From assembly GCA_000531095.1 (NCBI GenBank), contig HG799470.1:254536-318535 (forward strand): a stretch of DNA of 64,000 nt. Reading direction: 5' to 3'. Source of the stretch: Gemmata massiliana. GTDB taxonomy: Bacteria; Planctomycetota; Planctomycetia; Gemmatales; Gemmataceae. The position numbers were made by a program, and so were the translations under genes. The notes beneath the pieces were generated by a model. That model was not told where the DNA came from, did not search any database, and worked only from the letters and a program-made list of their open reading frames with translations. This document shows, one piece after another, positions 1-10,201 of this stretch (within the stretch, counting starts at the first letter, position 1; each line of letters opens with the position of its first letter).

Positions 1-1
1 G

Positions 2-457
2 ATGAGTGACCTGGACGCGGCGGTCGCGTGGGCCAAGAAAACGGGCAACGGGGACACCGCGAAGTTGGGCATCACCGGGTTCTGTTGGGGCGGGCGGATC
101 ACGTGGCTGTACGCGGCCCACAACAAGGATCTCAAGGCCGGGGTCGCGTGGTACGGGCGCCTGTCCGGGGCCGGGAAATCGACCGAACTGCAGCCAAAAT
201 ACCCGATCGACCTGGCGGGCGACCTCAAGGCCCCGGTGTTGGGGCTGTACGGGGAGAAGGACACGGGCATCCCGGTCAAGGACGTCGAGGCAATGCGGGC
301 TGCTCTGAAGAAAGCAGACAAACCGGGTGAGATCGTCCTCTATCCCGAAGCCCCGCACGCATTCTACGCCGACTATCGCCCGAGCTACCGGAAGGAGCCG
401 GCCGAGGACGGGTGGAAGCGCCTACAGGCGTGGTTCAAGAAGAACGGCGTAGCGTGA
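2..457 (+). CDS. Dienelactone hydrolase family protein, C-terminal part (5' end outside window)
   Basis: This is the last ~150 residues of an alpha/beta-hydrolase of the dienelactone hydrolase family. Visible are the nucleophile elbow GFCWGG (Cys28 counted from the first in-window ATG), the acid in GEKD (Asp87) and the histidine in APHAF (His119), which is the Cys-Asp-His triad order of this family. Full-length members have about 230-290 residues, so the true start lies upstream and the first in-window ATG is internal. The substrate cannot be told from the sequence. A divergent carboxylesterase of the same fold is the main alternative. Confidence 0.85.
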   Translation: MSDLDAAVAWAKKTGNGDTAKLGITGFCWGGRITWLYAAHNKDLKAGVAWYGRLSGAGKSTELQPKYPIDLAGDLKAPVLGLYGEKDTGIPVKDVEAMRAALKKADKPGEIVLYPEAPHAFYADYRPSYRKEPAEDGWKRLQAWFKKNGVA

Positions 458-590
458 CGTGTGTACAAGCTGTCCCGAGAGGAATTGGGCTCCGGGCGGC
501 TTGATCGATTGCACGGCCACAACCGCCTGTAAGAACCGCTCGTCAACGGGGATACTCCTGGTGTCGCTCCCACGTCACCAGGACGCACCC

Positions 591-1580
<990 letters not shown>

Positions 1581-1873
1581 TCGACCCGGCTGATGATTCC
1601 GTCAGATGGGATAGTAGCGCTCTTATCCTCGACCAAACAGGCACATCTAACGCCGCGTTGCTTTCAGCCCCACTCGGGTTACCTCAAATTCGAGTGGGGT
1701 TGCTCACCTCTGCTGTGTGCTGAGTAAACGGTTGCACTCGCCTCGCAAATCGGGTCGAATACGGCGGCATCGGCCTTCCACCAAGCCCGCCACAATTTGT
1801 TCACCTGTTGCCCGCGAAGCGCTGTGTGAGGGGCTTCTGGCCCGCCCGCTGTGCCGCGTAACGTGAGACGTCC

Positions 1874-2956
1874 ATGCCAACACCCACGCGCCGCCACGCG
1901 CTCGCACAGTTCGGTGCCGCTATCACTCTCGGTGAATCGGCGTATTCGCGCGCGGGCGATCCGATGCCCGCCGCGCCGCGGATCAAGATCGGACAGATCG
2001 GCGTGGGGCACGCGCACGCCAGCAAACTATCCGTGTACCGGGCCTCGCCCGATTACGAGGTGGTTGGCGTCGTCGAACCGGATACGGAACTCCGCAAACA
2101 GGCCGAGAACTCGCCGACGTACCGCGACGTCAAGTGGCTCACGCGCGAGCAACTCCTCGCGACCCCGGGGCTTCAGGCTGTACTCGTGGAGACCCGCGTG
2201 CGCGACCTCCTCGACAACGCCGAGGCATGTGTGTCCGCCGGGCTGCACGTCCACATCGACAAGCCCGCTGGTGAATCGCTTCCGCAATTTCGGCGCATTC
2301 TCGCCGCGGCGGAGAAAAAGAAACTGCTGGTGCAAATGGGCTACATGTACCGCTACAACCCGGCCGTGGTGCTGCTCCGCGAGTTCCTCAAGAAGGGGTG
2401 GCTCGGTGAGGTGTTCGAGGTTCACACCGTGATGAGTAAGGTGGTCGCGGCGCCGGAGCGGAAGCGGCTGGCCGAGTACCGCGGCGGGATCATGTTCGAG
2501 TTGGGGTGCCACGTTCTCGATCTGGTGATCGGTGTGTTGGGGAAGCCGAAGGGCGTCACGGCATTCCCGCTCCACTCTTCGGCGCTCGACGACATGTTCC
2601 TGGACAACACGCTCGCGGTACTGAGCTACCCGCGTGCGACCGCGAGCGTGAAATCGAGTGCGATCGAGATCGAGGGCGGGGACCGGCGGCACCTCGTGGT
2701 GTGCGGGACCGAGGGCACGTTCCACATTCAACCGCTCGATAACCCGGCCGCGCGCGTTTCGCTCTCGAAGGCCCGCGGAGAGTACAAGAAGGGCACGCAG
2801 GACATCACGTTCCCGAAATACACGCGGTACGTCGGCGACGCCGCAGATATGGCTCGCATCATTCGTGGCGAGAAGGGAGCCGATTTCTCTCCCGAGCACG
2901 ATTTGATCGTTCAAGAAACGATCTTGCGTGCGAGCGAATTTCCGCTGAAGGATTAA
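1874..2956 (+). CDS. Gfo/Idh/MocA family oxidoreductase with a twin-arginine-like leader
   Basis: Predicted NAD(P)-dependent oxidoreductase of 360 residues. The N-terminus PTRRHALAQFGAA resembles a twin-arginine leader, and export by Tat is common for this family in planctomycetes. The dinucleotide-binding strand is IGQIGVGHAHASK, and the HIDKPAG stretch near residue 133 matches the EKP motif that carries the conserved Lys. The C-terminal half is the usual alpha/beta domain. The substrate, probably a sugar or inositol, is not shown. It is preceded by about 290 bases with no convincing gene. Confidence 0.88.
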   Translation: MPTPTRRHALAQFGAAITLGESAYSRAGDPMPAAPRIKIGQIGVGHAHASKLSVYRASPDYEVVGVVEPDTELRKQAENSPTYRDVKWLTREQLLATPGLQAVLVETRVRDLLDNAEACVSAGLHVHIDKPAGESLPQFRRILAAAEKKKLLVQMGYMYRYNPAVVLLREFLKKGWLGEVFEVHTVMSKVVAAPERKRLAEYRGGIMFELGCHVLDLVIGVLGKPKGVTAFPLHSSALDDMFLDNTLAVLSYPRATASVKSSAIEIEGGDRRHLVVCGTEGTFHIQPLDNPAARVSLSKARGEYKKGTQDITFPKYTRYVGDAADMARIIRGEKGADFSPEHDLIVQETILRASEFPLKD

Positions 2957-3017
2957 ACTAACGAACAGAAGCTCGGATCGGGCGTCGATCACATCGACTC
3001 ACGTGGGGCTATCAATT

Positions 3018-4589
3018 ATGGGGGCGGTTATGGTGCGTCCGGTTCTGCTCCTGGGCTGCGCTCTCGGTTTGCTCGGGTGCGGGGAACTGAAGCCGCTGGC
3101 GAACGCTCCGGCCCCCAATACATCCCCTTCCGCGCGACCGGAACCGGCCCAACCCGGAGAACTTCTGGCCGGGGTCGCAAAAGTCGAGATCACCAACAAG
3201 ACCGTCCTCCCGCTCAACGATCCGTTGTTCGTGAAAGCGCTGGTTCTCAAGAACGGTGCGACGACCGCGGTACTCATCGCGGTCGATGCCGTCGCCGTCG
3301 GCGAGATCGGTCACATCGGCAACGACTACCTCGGCAAAGTGCGCGGGCGGGTCCAGAAAGAACTGAAGATTGCGCCCGAAAACGTTACGATCAACGCGAG
3401 CCACTGCCACGGCATCGTGTGCGCTGATGTCGCCGAGAAAACGTTCGAGGCCGTGAAAGCCGCGACTGAGGACATGGTGCCGGTGAGCGCCGGTGTCGGA
3501 GTCGGGCACGAGTCCCGCGTCTCCGAGAACCGCCGCCTCAAACTGAAGAACGGCCGCGAGGTCGACGTTCGCCACGCCTATGCACTTCCCCCCGATGAGG
3601 AAGTCGCGGGCGTCGGCCCCATCGATCCGCAAATCGGCGTCTTGCGTTTAGACAAGAAAGACGGGCAGACGCTCGCGGTCGTGTACACCTTCGCGTGTCA
3701 CCCGATCATGGGCGTGCTGGGCGACGGGAACACCGCGGACATTGCCGGGTTCGCGTCGAAGGTGATCGAGGACAACCTGAGTGCCGGGGCGGTCGCGCTG
3801 TTCGTCCAGGGGTGCGGCGGGGACATTAACCCCGTGCGGTACAAGGACGTTCACAATCCGCGCCACGCCGAGCCGCTGGGCAACATGCTCGGCCTCAGTA
3901 CGCTTCAAGCGGTTCGGAAGATCAAGTGCAGCGCGGGTGCACCTTTAAAAGTGCTCAACGAGACGATCCGGCTCCCACGCGCGGATCACGCCGAGCGGAT
4001 CGAGGCTCTGATTGCGGAACAATCGCGCCTCGTGAAGTCGCTCCAGGGGACGAGCCTGAACTTCAAGACGTTCCTTGAATTGGCGGGGAAGTACAACCTG
4101 TCGAAAGAGTTCCCGTCGTACTCGTCGCACCTCTACCTCACCGAGCAGGCCCAGGGGCGCTCCGATCTGCTCAAGCTCGACGACGCGAACCGAAAGAACC
4201 TGCGTGCGTACCTCAGCAATATCGAAACGATGGAGCAGATCACGCGCGTGCAAGCCAACCTCGCGCTCCTTCAGAAGCACCAGGCTGCGAACTTGGCGGC
4301 CGGGCGCAGGCCGCTCGAAGCCGAACTCGCGGGTCTGCGTATCGGCGACTTCGTACTCGTGACGTTCCCCGGCGAGCTAACTGTCGAGATTGGGCTGAAC
4401 GTGAAGAAGACTTCGCCGCACAAATCGACGTTCGTGGCCGGGTACACGAACGGGTACATCTACTACACCCCCACGGCCCAGCAGCTCCGGAACCGCGGTG
4501 GTGCCCAGGAAGACAGCGATTGCCGGCTCGCTCCCGAGTGGGAGCAGATCTTTTACGAGAAGGTCGCGGCCCTCCTGAAGAAACTGTGA
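3018..4589 (+). CDS. Neutral/alkaline ceramidase-like lipoprotein
   Basis: Secreted protein of about 523 residues with a lipoprotein leader (VRPVLLLGCALGLLGC, lipobox LLGC). It carries motifs of the neutral/alkaline non-lysosomal ceramidase N-terminal domain: INASHCHG, the metal-region segment CHPIMGVLGDGN, and VQGCGGDINPVRY, which parallels the QGNxGDxSPN loop of ceramidases. Planctomycetes have many such paralogues whose substrate is unknown, so real ceramidase activity is uncertain. Starts at 3003 (GTG), 3018 (ATG) and 3030 (ATG) are all possible. Starting at 3030 gives the most compact lipoprotein signal. Confidence 0.78.
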   Translation: MGAVMVRPVLLLGCALGLLGCGELKPLANAPAPNTSPSARPEPAQPGELLAGVAKVEITNKTVLPLNDPLFVKALVLKNGATTAVLIAVDAVAVGEIGHIGNDYLGKVRGRVQKELKIAPENVTINASHCHGIVCADVAEKTFEAVKAATEDMVPVSAGVGVGHESRVSENRRLKLKNGREVDVRHAYALPPDEEVAGVGPIDPQIGVLRLDKKDGQTLAVVYTFACHPIMGVLGDGNTADIAGFASKVIEDNLSAGAVALFVQGCGGDINPVRYKDVHNPRHAEPLGNMLGLSTLQAVRKIKCSAGAPLKVLNETIRLPRADHAERIEALIAEQSRLVKSLQGTSLNFKTFLELAGKYNLSKEFPSYSSHLYLTEQAQGRSDLLKLDDANRKNLRAYLSNIETMEQITRVQANLALLQKHQAANLAAGRRPLEAELAGLRIGDFVLVTFPGELTVEIGLNVKKTSPHKSTFVAGYTNGYIYYTPTAQQLRNRGGAQEDSDCRLAPEWEQIFYEKVAALLKKL

Positions 4590-4625
4590 CGCCCGAACGG
4601 ACCGCGTGCTGTGGACGGGCCATGC

Positions 4626-5537
4626 TCATTCTCCGATCACCACTTCACCACCAGCACGGCTGGCCATATCAGCGGGAACTCGGGGATCGACGGCGTCCCG
4701 GATCAGCCGGGCCGAGCCGTCGCCCAAGAGCACCTCGACCCCGCCCGGATGTGGGCTACAGAACCCCCACTTGTCCGGGCCGTTGAGCCGCAACGGTCCC
4801 TCATCGATTGCCCAGTAGCACCCACTGATCCACAACCCGTCCTGGTCCTTTCGGTTCGCACCGGCCCAGATCCCGCCCCACTTGTCCCGGCTTTGATCCA
4901 AACAAACTTCTGCGACGAACAGCGTACCCGACAGCCCGTCGGTCACGTCCCCGATCCGGGTTCGACTGTTTCGGTACAGAACCCCGTTCGGGTTGTTGAT
5001 GTTCGTAATCATGAGTCCCTTCGGCCCGGGTGCGGTTTGGGGGCGCCCCCACCCGACTCCGCGGTAGCTGGCCGTGGCGTGGCCGTCGTAGTTGGCGTTG
5101 GCCGGAGAACCCGGATCGGCCGGGCAGCGGAAGACCGCGAGTGCGGTGAGCGTCTGCGGAGTGGGCGCGGTGAGGTTCGACCCGGCACCGAAGACGGTGT
5201 GCTCGGGATCGATCTGGTCGTGCAGCGCCGACTGCTCCAGGAACGGCAGAAGGAACACGGGCCAACCCCAGCCCGGCCCCGGTTGCGTGTCCGGGCGCTG
5301 GTCGCGGTACCCGGGCGGGAACTGACCGCGCGCGCCCTCGTAGCCGTGGAGGGCCAGTCCGATTTGCTTGAGGTTGTTGGCACATTTCATCCGGGCCGCG
5401 GCTTCGCGGACTTTTTGGACCGCGGGCAGGAGCAACCCGATGAGGACCGCGATGATCGCGATTACGACCAGCAATTCGATCAGTGTGAAGCCGCATGCGG
5501 GCCGGGAGCGCTGAGCGGCGGGGGATGAGCGGGACAT
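4626..5537 (-). CDS. DUF1559 domain-containing pilin-like protein
   Basis: The N-terminus has the type IV pilin/pseudopilin methylation signature [20 protein letters not shown], followed by the planctomycete-specific DUF1559 region with [22 protein letters not shown]. The C-terminal H-X9-DG motif is present as HPGGVEVLLGDGSARLI. The protein should be processed by a prepilin peptidase and assembled or held at the membrane. The ATG at 5537 is chosen because only about 15 residues then precede the pilin glycine; upstream in-frame codons would add 49 residues of unlikely sequence. It is convergent with the ceramidase-like gene. Confidence 0.9.
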   Translation of the reverse strand: MSRSSPAAQRSRPACGFTLIELLVVIAIIAVLIGLLLPAVQKVREAAARMKCANNLKQIGLALHGYEGARGQFPPGYRDQRPDTQPGPGWGWPVFLLPFLEQSALHDQIDPEHTVFGAGSNLTAPTPQTLTALAVFRCPADPGSPANANYDGHATASYRGVGWGRPQTAPGPKGLMITNINNPNGVLYRNSRTRIGDVTDGLSGTLFVAEVCLDQSRDKWGGIWAGANRKDQDGLWISGCYWAIDEGPLRLNGPDKWGFCSPHPGGVEVLLGDGSARLIRDAVDPRVPADMASRAGGEVVIGE

Positions 5538-5774
5538 GGTCGATCTCGCTTCGGGCGACCACTCCCTTGTACCTCGCGGTGGCGCCATCTCCAAGGCACA
5601 AGCGTTGGACGCTGAGGCACTCGACACGCAAGGAGCAACTAGCGGGGAATCGATGGACGGGACCGCGATCACGAGGTACATCACCGGGACGCATTCGGAC
5701 GGTACCGTCGCGCGAGACGCGGTGTTCTTCTACGAAGACGGTACCGCGTTCCGGCACGAAAGGACAACCGATCC

Positions 5775-6440
5775 GTGTTGCATGACTTCACGTCCACCGT
5801 TCTGCTACTCGTCGCGGGGCTGTTCCCCATCATCAACCCACCGGGCGCCGGGTTCATCATCCTGAGTCTGGTCCCGGGCGGAACGTCAGCCCAGCGCGCG
5901 GAGTTGGCCCGGCGGGTGGCGCTCAACAGCTTCGTCATCCTGCTGGCCTCGCTCTCGATCGGCGCTTACGTGCTGGCCTTCTTCGGCATCTCGATTCCCG
6001 TGCTCCGGATCGCGGGCGGGATCGTGATCGGCAGTGCCGGGTGGAAGCTCCTGCACTCGCCCCACGACGACAAGAAGGGGCACGAGCCGCCCCAAGTGGA
6101 AGGCTCGGACCGCGAGGCGCTCCGCGTGCAGGCGTTCTACCCGCTGACTCTGCCCATCACGGTCGGTCCCGGGTCCATCGCGGTCGCGATCGCGCTGGCG
6201 ACGGGGTTCCCGCGCGAAGGCCCGACGCTCGCTCACGCCTCCGCGGTGGGCACCGCACTGCTGATCCTCTGCGTCAGCATTTACCTGTGCGTGCGGTTCG
6301 CCGCCAACGTGGAACGCCTGCTCGGGGCCGTTGGCTCCCAGGTCGCGATGCGCCTGTTCGCGTTCATCCTGTTTTGCATCGGCGTGCAGATCTTCTGGCT
6401 GGGGCTCTCGGAACTGATCGCGGCCCTCAACGCGAAGTGA
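5775..6440 (+). CDS. MarC family integral membrane protein
   Basis: A 221-residue protein with about six hydrophobic segments, the size and pattern of MarC/SNARE-associated small membrane proteins. The opening VLLLVAGLFPIINPPGAGF contains the family-typical NPxG turn, and LPITVGPGSIAVAIAL in the middle repeats the pattern, fitting the two-fold symmetry of MarC. The GTG at 5775 is the likely start. Despite the name, MarC proteins are not shown to give drug resistance, so no transport substrate is assigned. Confidence 0.85.
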   Translation: MLHDFTSTVLLLVAGLFPIINPPGAGFIILSLVPGGTSAQRAELARRVALNSFVILLASLSIGAYVLAFFGISIPVLRIAGGIVIGSAGWKLLHSPHDDKKGHEPPQVEGSDREALRVQAFYPLTLPITVGPGSIAVAIALATGFPREGPTLAHASAVGTALLILCVSIYLCVRFAANVERLLGAVGSQVAMRLFAFILFCIGVQIFWLGLSELIAALNAK

Positions 6441-6489
6441 CGCCCGCGACGAGAGAATCCGCGTTACGGGAGGAAATTTCCGGATAAGT

Positions 6490-8106
6490 GTGCCGGTGGC
6501 GGGAAAGTTGTATGTAGTCGGCGCCGGAAACGCGCCGCTCACCCCGAGGGATCCGTTCGTGGTACGAAAGCCCGATTCGCCCGGTACGCTCCCCGCACTG
6601 GTTCGCGCCACACTGTCCTCCGTTCGGCTGGCCGAACTCTCGGACGGCGAACTGCTTGTGCGCTTCGTAGCGACGCGCGACAACGAGCCCTTCGCCGAAC
6701 TCGTGCGCCGGCTCGGGCCAACCGTCCTCGGTGTGTGCCGGCGGCTCCTCGGAACGGGGCCGGACGCCGAAGACGCCTTCCAGGTGGCGTTCATGGTGTT
6801 GGCCCGCCGGGCCGGTTCTGTCCGCCCGCCCGGTCGGGTCGCCGCGTGGCTCCACGGCGTCGCGCTCCTCACGGCCCGGAAGGTGCGTCACGTCCGCAAT
6901 CGCCGTGCGGCCCGCGAGTCGACGTCTGACACACCGATCGAACGGACTGAACCGTGTCGCGAGTGGGAACCGGACCTGGCGGAAGTGCTGGACGCGGAAC
7001 TGGACCGGCTCCCCGCGAAGTACCGACTGCCGGTGGTGCTCTGCGAGGTCCGCGAACTGACGGTCGCGCAGGCGGCCACTGAACTCGGCTGGCCTGTCGG
7101 TACGGTCGCGAGCCGACTGAGTCGAGGGCGCGCCGCCCTCGCGAACCGGTTGAGACGCCGCGGGGTAACAGTTGGTTCAACCCTGTTCGCGGCGGGGGGC
7201 ACGTGGGCCGCGACCGCACAAGTGCCGGCGCACTTCATCGGCGCCGCGGTGAGAGCGGCCGACACGGGCGGAACGGTTTTCTCGGCGGTCATATTACCCC
7301 TATTGAGCGAGGTACTTCGAGCCATGACTCTGAGCCAAGTACGGATGGTGGGCGCGTGGGTGCTGGTGGCGGCCACGGTGCTGGGCGGCTTCGGCCTGTT
7401 GCGCACCACGGACGGTGCCGCCCCCTCTCCGGAGAACTCGGCCGTGGCGAAAACGGTGCCACTCAACCGGGCGATCGATGAGGACAATGACCGGCGCGCC
7501 GCGGCCGAGTTGGTCCTGACGATTCAGGTCGTATCGGTAAAGGAAGTGGTCCACGGGGCGAACAAGGATGTGACCGTCACTGCAAAGGTGCTGGGGGTCG
7601 AGAAGTCGGCGTTCGGCACCAGGAAGGGCGAGGAGCTCATCATTGCCTATACCGATTCGGTGAAGCCGATCCCCGGCTTCGAGTCGATGCCGACGTTGGA
7701 AAAAGACGGAGTGTACCCGGCGTTTTTGAATCGCAACGATAAGGAGTACCAGCCGGCGGCGTGGGCCGCGAGTTTCCGGATGGCACCCGGGGGCGGGCGG
7801 GTGAAGGAAAGCAAAAACGCGGCCGAGAGGTTCGGCGCGGCCATGCGCACGATCGACACGTTCCTGAAAGCGAGACCCGCTGACCCGAAGCGGGACGAAC
7901 TGCAACAGGCGGTAATCGCGATCGGTCAATCGGGTGAGCACAACGGGTACGTGTGGGCCCACGCCCGGCTCGGTTGGGAGTGTGGGTTCCTGGAGGCACG
8001 GAAGGCTGAACTAGGCAACAATCTCACCAAGGAACAGGTGAAGGAAATCGACGACCAGGTCGCGTACCTGAAGCGGACCCAGATCCTGATCGACGCACCG
8101 AAATAG
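6490..8106 (+). CDS. ECF-type RNA polymerase sigma factor with a membrane-anchored C-terminal extension
   Basis: The first ~240 residues form an ECF sigma factor. Region 2 is seen in LVRFVATRDNEPFAELVRR and GPDAEDAFQVAFMVLARRA; region 4 in LDRLPAKYRLPVVLCEVREL with the helix-turn-helix AATELGWPVGTVASRLSRGR. A hydrophobic segment (VRMVGAWVLVAATVLGGFGL) follows, then ~240 residues of probable extracytoplasmic sequence of unknown fold. Planctomycetes use such sigma-membrane fusions, where the extension probably replaces a separate anti-sigma or sensor. No separate anti-sigma gene is adjacent. A second gene of this design lies at 46112-47584. Confidence 0.88.
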   Translation: MPVAGKLYVVGAGNAPLTPRDPFVVRKPDSPGTLPALVRATLSSVRLAELSDGELLVRFVATRDNEPFAELVRRLGPTVLGVCRRLLGTGPDAEDAFQVAFMVLARRAGSVRPPGRVAAWLHGVALLTARKVRHVRNRRAARESTSDTPIERTEPCREWEPDLAEVLDAELDRLPAKYRLPVVLCEVRELTVAQAATELGWPVGTVASRLSRGRAALANRLRRRGVTVGSTLFAAGGTWAATAQVPAHFIGAAVRAADTGGTVFSAVILPLLSEVLRAMTLSQVRMVGAWVLVAATVLGGFGLLRTTDGAAPSPENSAVAKTVPLNRAIDEDNDRRAAAELVLTIQVVSVKEVVHGANKDVTVTAKVLGVEKSAFGTRKGEELIIAYTDSVKPIPGFESMPTLEKDGVYPAFLNRNDKEYQPAAWAASFRMAPGGGRVKESKNAAERFGAAMRTIDTFLKARPADPKRDELQQAVIAIGQSGEHNGYVWAHARLGWECGFLEARKAELGNNLTKEQVKEIDDQVAYLKRTQILIDAPK

Positions 8107-8114
8107 GGGCGGGT

Positions 8115-8942
8115 ATGCTGCCGACAACGGATCACGTGATCGATGGCGTCCGGTGCGCGGTCTACGACAGCGCACCCAGGACGCGCGAAGCCGTGGTGTT
8201 CGTCCACGGTAACCCCGGTCCGATGGACGACTGGGAAGAACTGATCCCCGCCGTCGCTCCCTTTGCTCGCGCTGTCGCGATGGACATGCCCGGGTACGGT
8301 CGGGCCGAGCACCCACGGAAGTTCGACTACACCATCGACGGCTACGCCCACTACCTCGGGAAACTGCTCGATCAGTTGTTGGTGGACCGCGCACATCTCG
8401 TACTGCACGACTTCGGCGGTCCGTGGGGCTTGCGGTGGGCGCTGGCGAACCCGGGTCGCGTTGCGAGCGTGACACTCATCAACAGTGGGGTACTCGAAGG
8501 GTACAAGTGGCACAGCTTCGCGCGAGTGTGGCAGACGCCGATCCTGGGCGAGTTGTCGCAACTCACCACGACGAAGTGGGGGATGAAGCGGGCGATCAAC
8601 GGGATGAGTCCGAAGCCGATGCCCGACGCTTTTTTCGACCGGGTGATGAAGTTTGCCGACTGGGGACACAAGCGGGCGGTGCTGAGACTGTACCGGGCAT
8701 CGAAGAACGTCGGGACGCGGCCCCTGGAAATGCCCGAATTCGCGAAGACCCTGCCGGTGTGCGTGATTTGGGGTGCGGGCGATCCGTTCATACGGGTCGA
8801 GTTTGCCGAGAAACAGAAACGGTACTTTCCGATGGCCGAAGTACACGTCCTTCAGGGGCTCGGCCACTGGCCGTTCATCGACGACATCGAAGCAGTGAGG
8901 ACACCACTGGTGGAGTTCCTGAAGCGGCAGATCCGGAGGTAG
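8115..8942 (+). CDS. Alpha/beta hydrolase (haloalkane dehalogenase/epoxide hydrolase-like)
   Basis: Alpha/beta-hydrolase of 275 residues. The oxyanion-hole motif is HGNPGP, the nucleophile elbow LHDFGGPWG carries Asp rather than Ser, the acid is in WGAGDPF, and the histidine is in GLGHWPF. An Asp nucleophile points to the haloalkane dehalogenase/epoxide hydrolase branch instead of esterases. It begins 8 bases after the sigma factor stop, so the two may be co-transcribed. The exact substrate cannot be inferred. Confidence 0.87.
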   Translation: MLPTTDHVIDGVRCAVYDSAPRTREAVVFVHGNPGPMDDWEELIPAVAPFARAVAMDMPGYGRAEHPRKFDYTIDGYAHYLGKLLDQLLVDRAHLVLHDFGGPWGLRWALANPGRVASVTLINSGVLEGYKWHSFARVWQTPILGELSQLTTTKWGMKRAINGMSPKPMPDAFFDRVMKFADWGHKRAVLRLYRASKNVGTRPLEMPEFAKTLPVCVIWGAGDPFIRVEFAEKQKRYFPMAEVHVLQGLGHWPFIDDIEAVRTPLVEFLKRQIRR

Positions 8943-8970
8943 GGCGCTTCGGCGAAAGTGCTCGTAGTCG

Positions 8971-9417
8971 TCACTTAACCGACGTGCCCGCGAGCACCCC
9001 GCCCGCGACGATCAGCGCTGCACCCGCGAGCAACCGCCAGACGTTCACGCCCTGCCACTCTCCGAGCAGGACCAGGCCGATCCCAACCGCGACCAGCGTG
9101 TTCATGTTGTAGAGTGGGACAATCACGCTCACCTGCCCCTCGTACTTCCCCAGTCCGAGCATGATCCCGAAGATGCCCGCGGACCAAAGGGCGGCGAACC
9201 CCGCGGTCTGGACGGCCCCGGACACGGTGACCGAAACGTCGCGCTGGGCGAGCGCAACTGCGCCTCCGATGGCGGCGACGACCAGTCCGATGATGAGAAG
9301 GTACGGTCCCGGTGCGATGCCGGTCCGGGATGCGGTCTTCTGGAGAACGCCCGAGACGCCCAGGAAGAACGCGGGTAACAACCCGCCGATCAGAATCGCC
9401 AGCCACTGCTTTGACAT
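8971..9417 (-). CDS. Small multi-spanning membrane protein (half-size EamA/DMT-like)
   Basis: A 148-residue protein with about five hydrophobic segments, beginning WLAILIGGLLPAFFLGVSGV. The spacing and the segment VSVIVPLYNMNTLVAVGIGLVLLGEW resemble one EamA half of the drug/metabolite transporter superfamily, in which half-size members act as dimers. No substrate can be named. It is convergent with the alpha/beta hydrolase at 8115-8942. Confidence 0.72.
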   Translation of the reverse strand: MSKQWLAILIGGLLPAFFLGVSGVLQKTASRTGIAPGPYLLIIGLVVAAIGGAVALAQRDVSVTVSGAVQTAGFAALWSAGIFGIMLGLGKYEGQVSVIVPLYNMNTLVAVGIGLVLLGEWQGVNVWRLLAGAALIVAGGVLAGTSVK

Positions 9418-9502
9418 CGCCGCTCCCCTTTGTGCTCAGGGGCAATATACGCACCTAGCGAACGGTCCCGCGGGAAGCGGATGCGCCACAGCACCGAGAG
9501 GC

Positions 9503-10087
9503 TCACCCGGACGATTTCTTCCACGTAAACTGCGGCACCCGCTCGGTGCGAGTCGAGTGTGCGATCAGTGCGTCCAATCGCTTCTGTCGCGTTTCGTCCT
9601 TCTTGGCGCTCGAGACCCACCAACTGACCGCTTTCCGATACGACGCCGGTTGCTTCTGGAAGAACTCCCACGCGGCCGCGTTCTCTTGCAAGAGCTTCTG
9701 ATACACCTCGGGAAGGTCCACGTCCCCCTGTTCGTGGGAGTAGATGCCCGATCGGTTCTCCTTGCGCGCCTGGAACGCGGCCAAGCCGGTGGGCCGCATG
9801 CGGCCGAGGTCGGTCAGTACCCGGACGCGATGGATGTTCACGTTGCTCCACACGCTACCCGCTTTTCGTGGCGTGAAGCGGATCACGTAACTCTCGGTGT
9901 CGATGCCCTTGCGGACGCCGTCGATCCACCCGTAACACAGCGCCTCGTCGACCGCTTCGGGCCAGGTGATGCTCGGGCGCTTCGACCCCTTCTTGTAGAA
10001 CCCCACCCACAGAGCGTCGCTGGTGGCGTGGTTCTCGGCCAGCCACTCCCCGAAGGCAACCGGGATCTCGAAGAACGTGGGAGTCAT
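9503..10087 (-). CDS. YdeI/OmpD-associated family protein
   Basis: A 194-residue protein matching the bacteriocin-protection YdeI/OmpD-associated family. Diagnostic stretches are EWLAENHATSDALWVGFYKK, the motif AVDEALCYGWIDG near residues 45-57, and RFTPRKAGSVWSNVNIHRV. The tail VSWWVSSAKKDETRQKRLD is also typical. The family is of uncertain function; a role in bacteriocin or peptide protection has been proposed for relatives. It lies about 115 bases beyond the end of the DUF1697 gene on the same strand. Confidence 0.88.
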   Translation of the reverse strand: MTPTFFEIPVAFGEWLAENHATSDALWVGFYKKGSKRPSITWPEAVDEALCYGWIDGVRKGIDTESYVIRFTPRKAGSVWSNVNIHRVRVLTDLGRMRPTGLAAFQARKENRSGIYSHEQGDVDLPEVYQKLLQENAAAWEFFQKQPASYRKAVSWWVSSAKKDETRQKRLDALIAHSTRTERVPQFTWKKSSG

Positions 10088-10201
10088 GGCATCCTTGCTG
10101 GTGGAAGAATCCGGAGCCGGACAGCGTACCCGTTACCGCCTCAACGGGTTCGAGAACAAGTTCACTTCCCTCCCGTGAACGAACGGCGCAGGTCGGTTCG
10201 T

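Noticed and set aside
2027..2992. 321-residue minus-strand frame opposite the Gfo/Idh/MocA gene
   Set aside because: Arg/His/Val-rich shadow; the plus-strand frame has the NAD-binding and DKP motifs.
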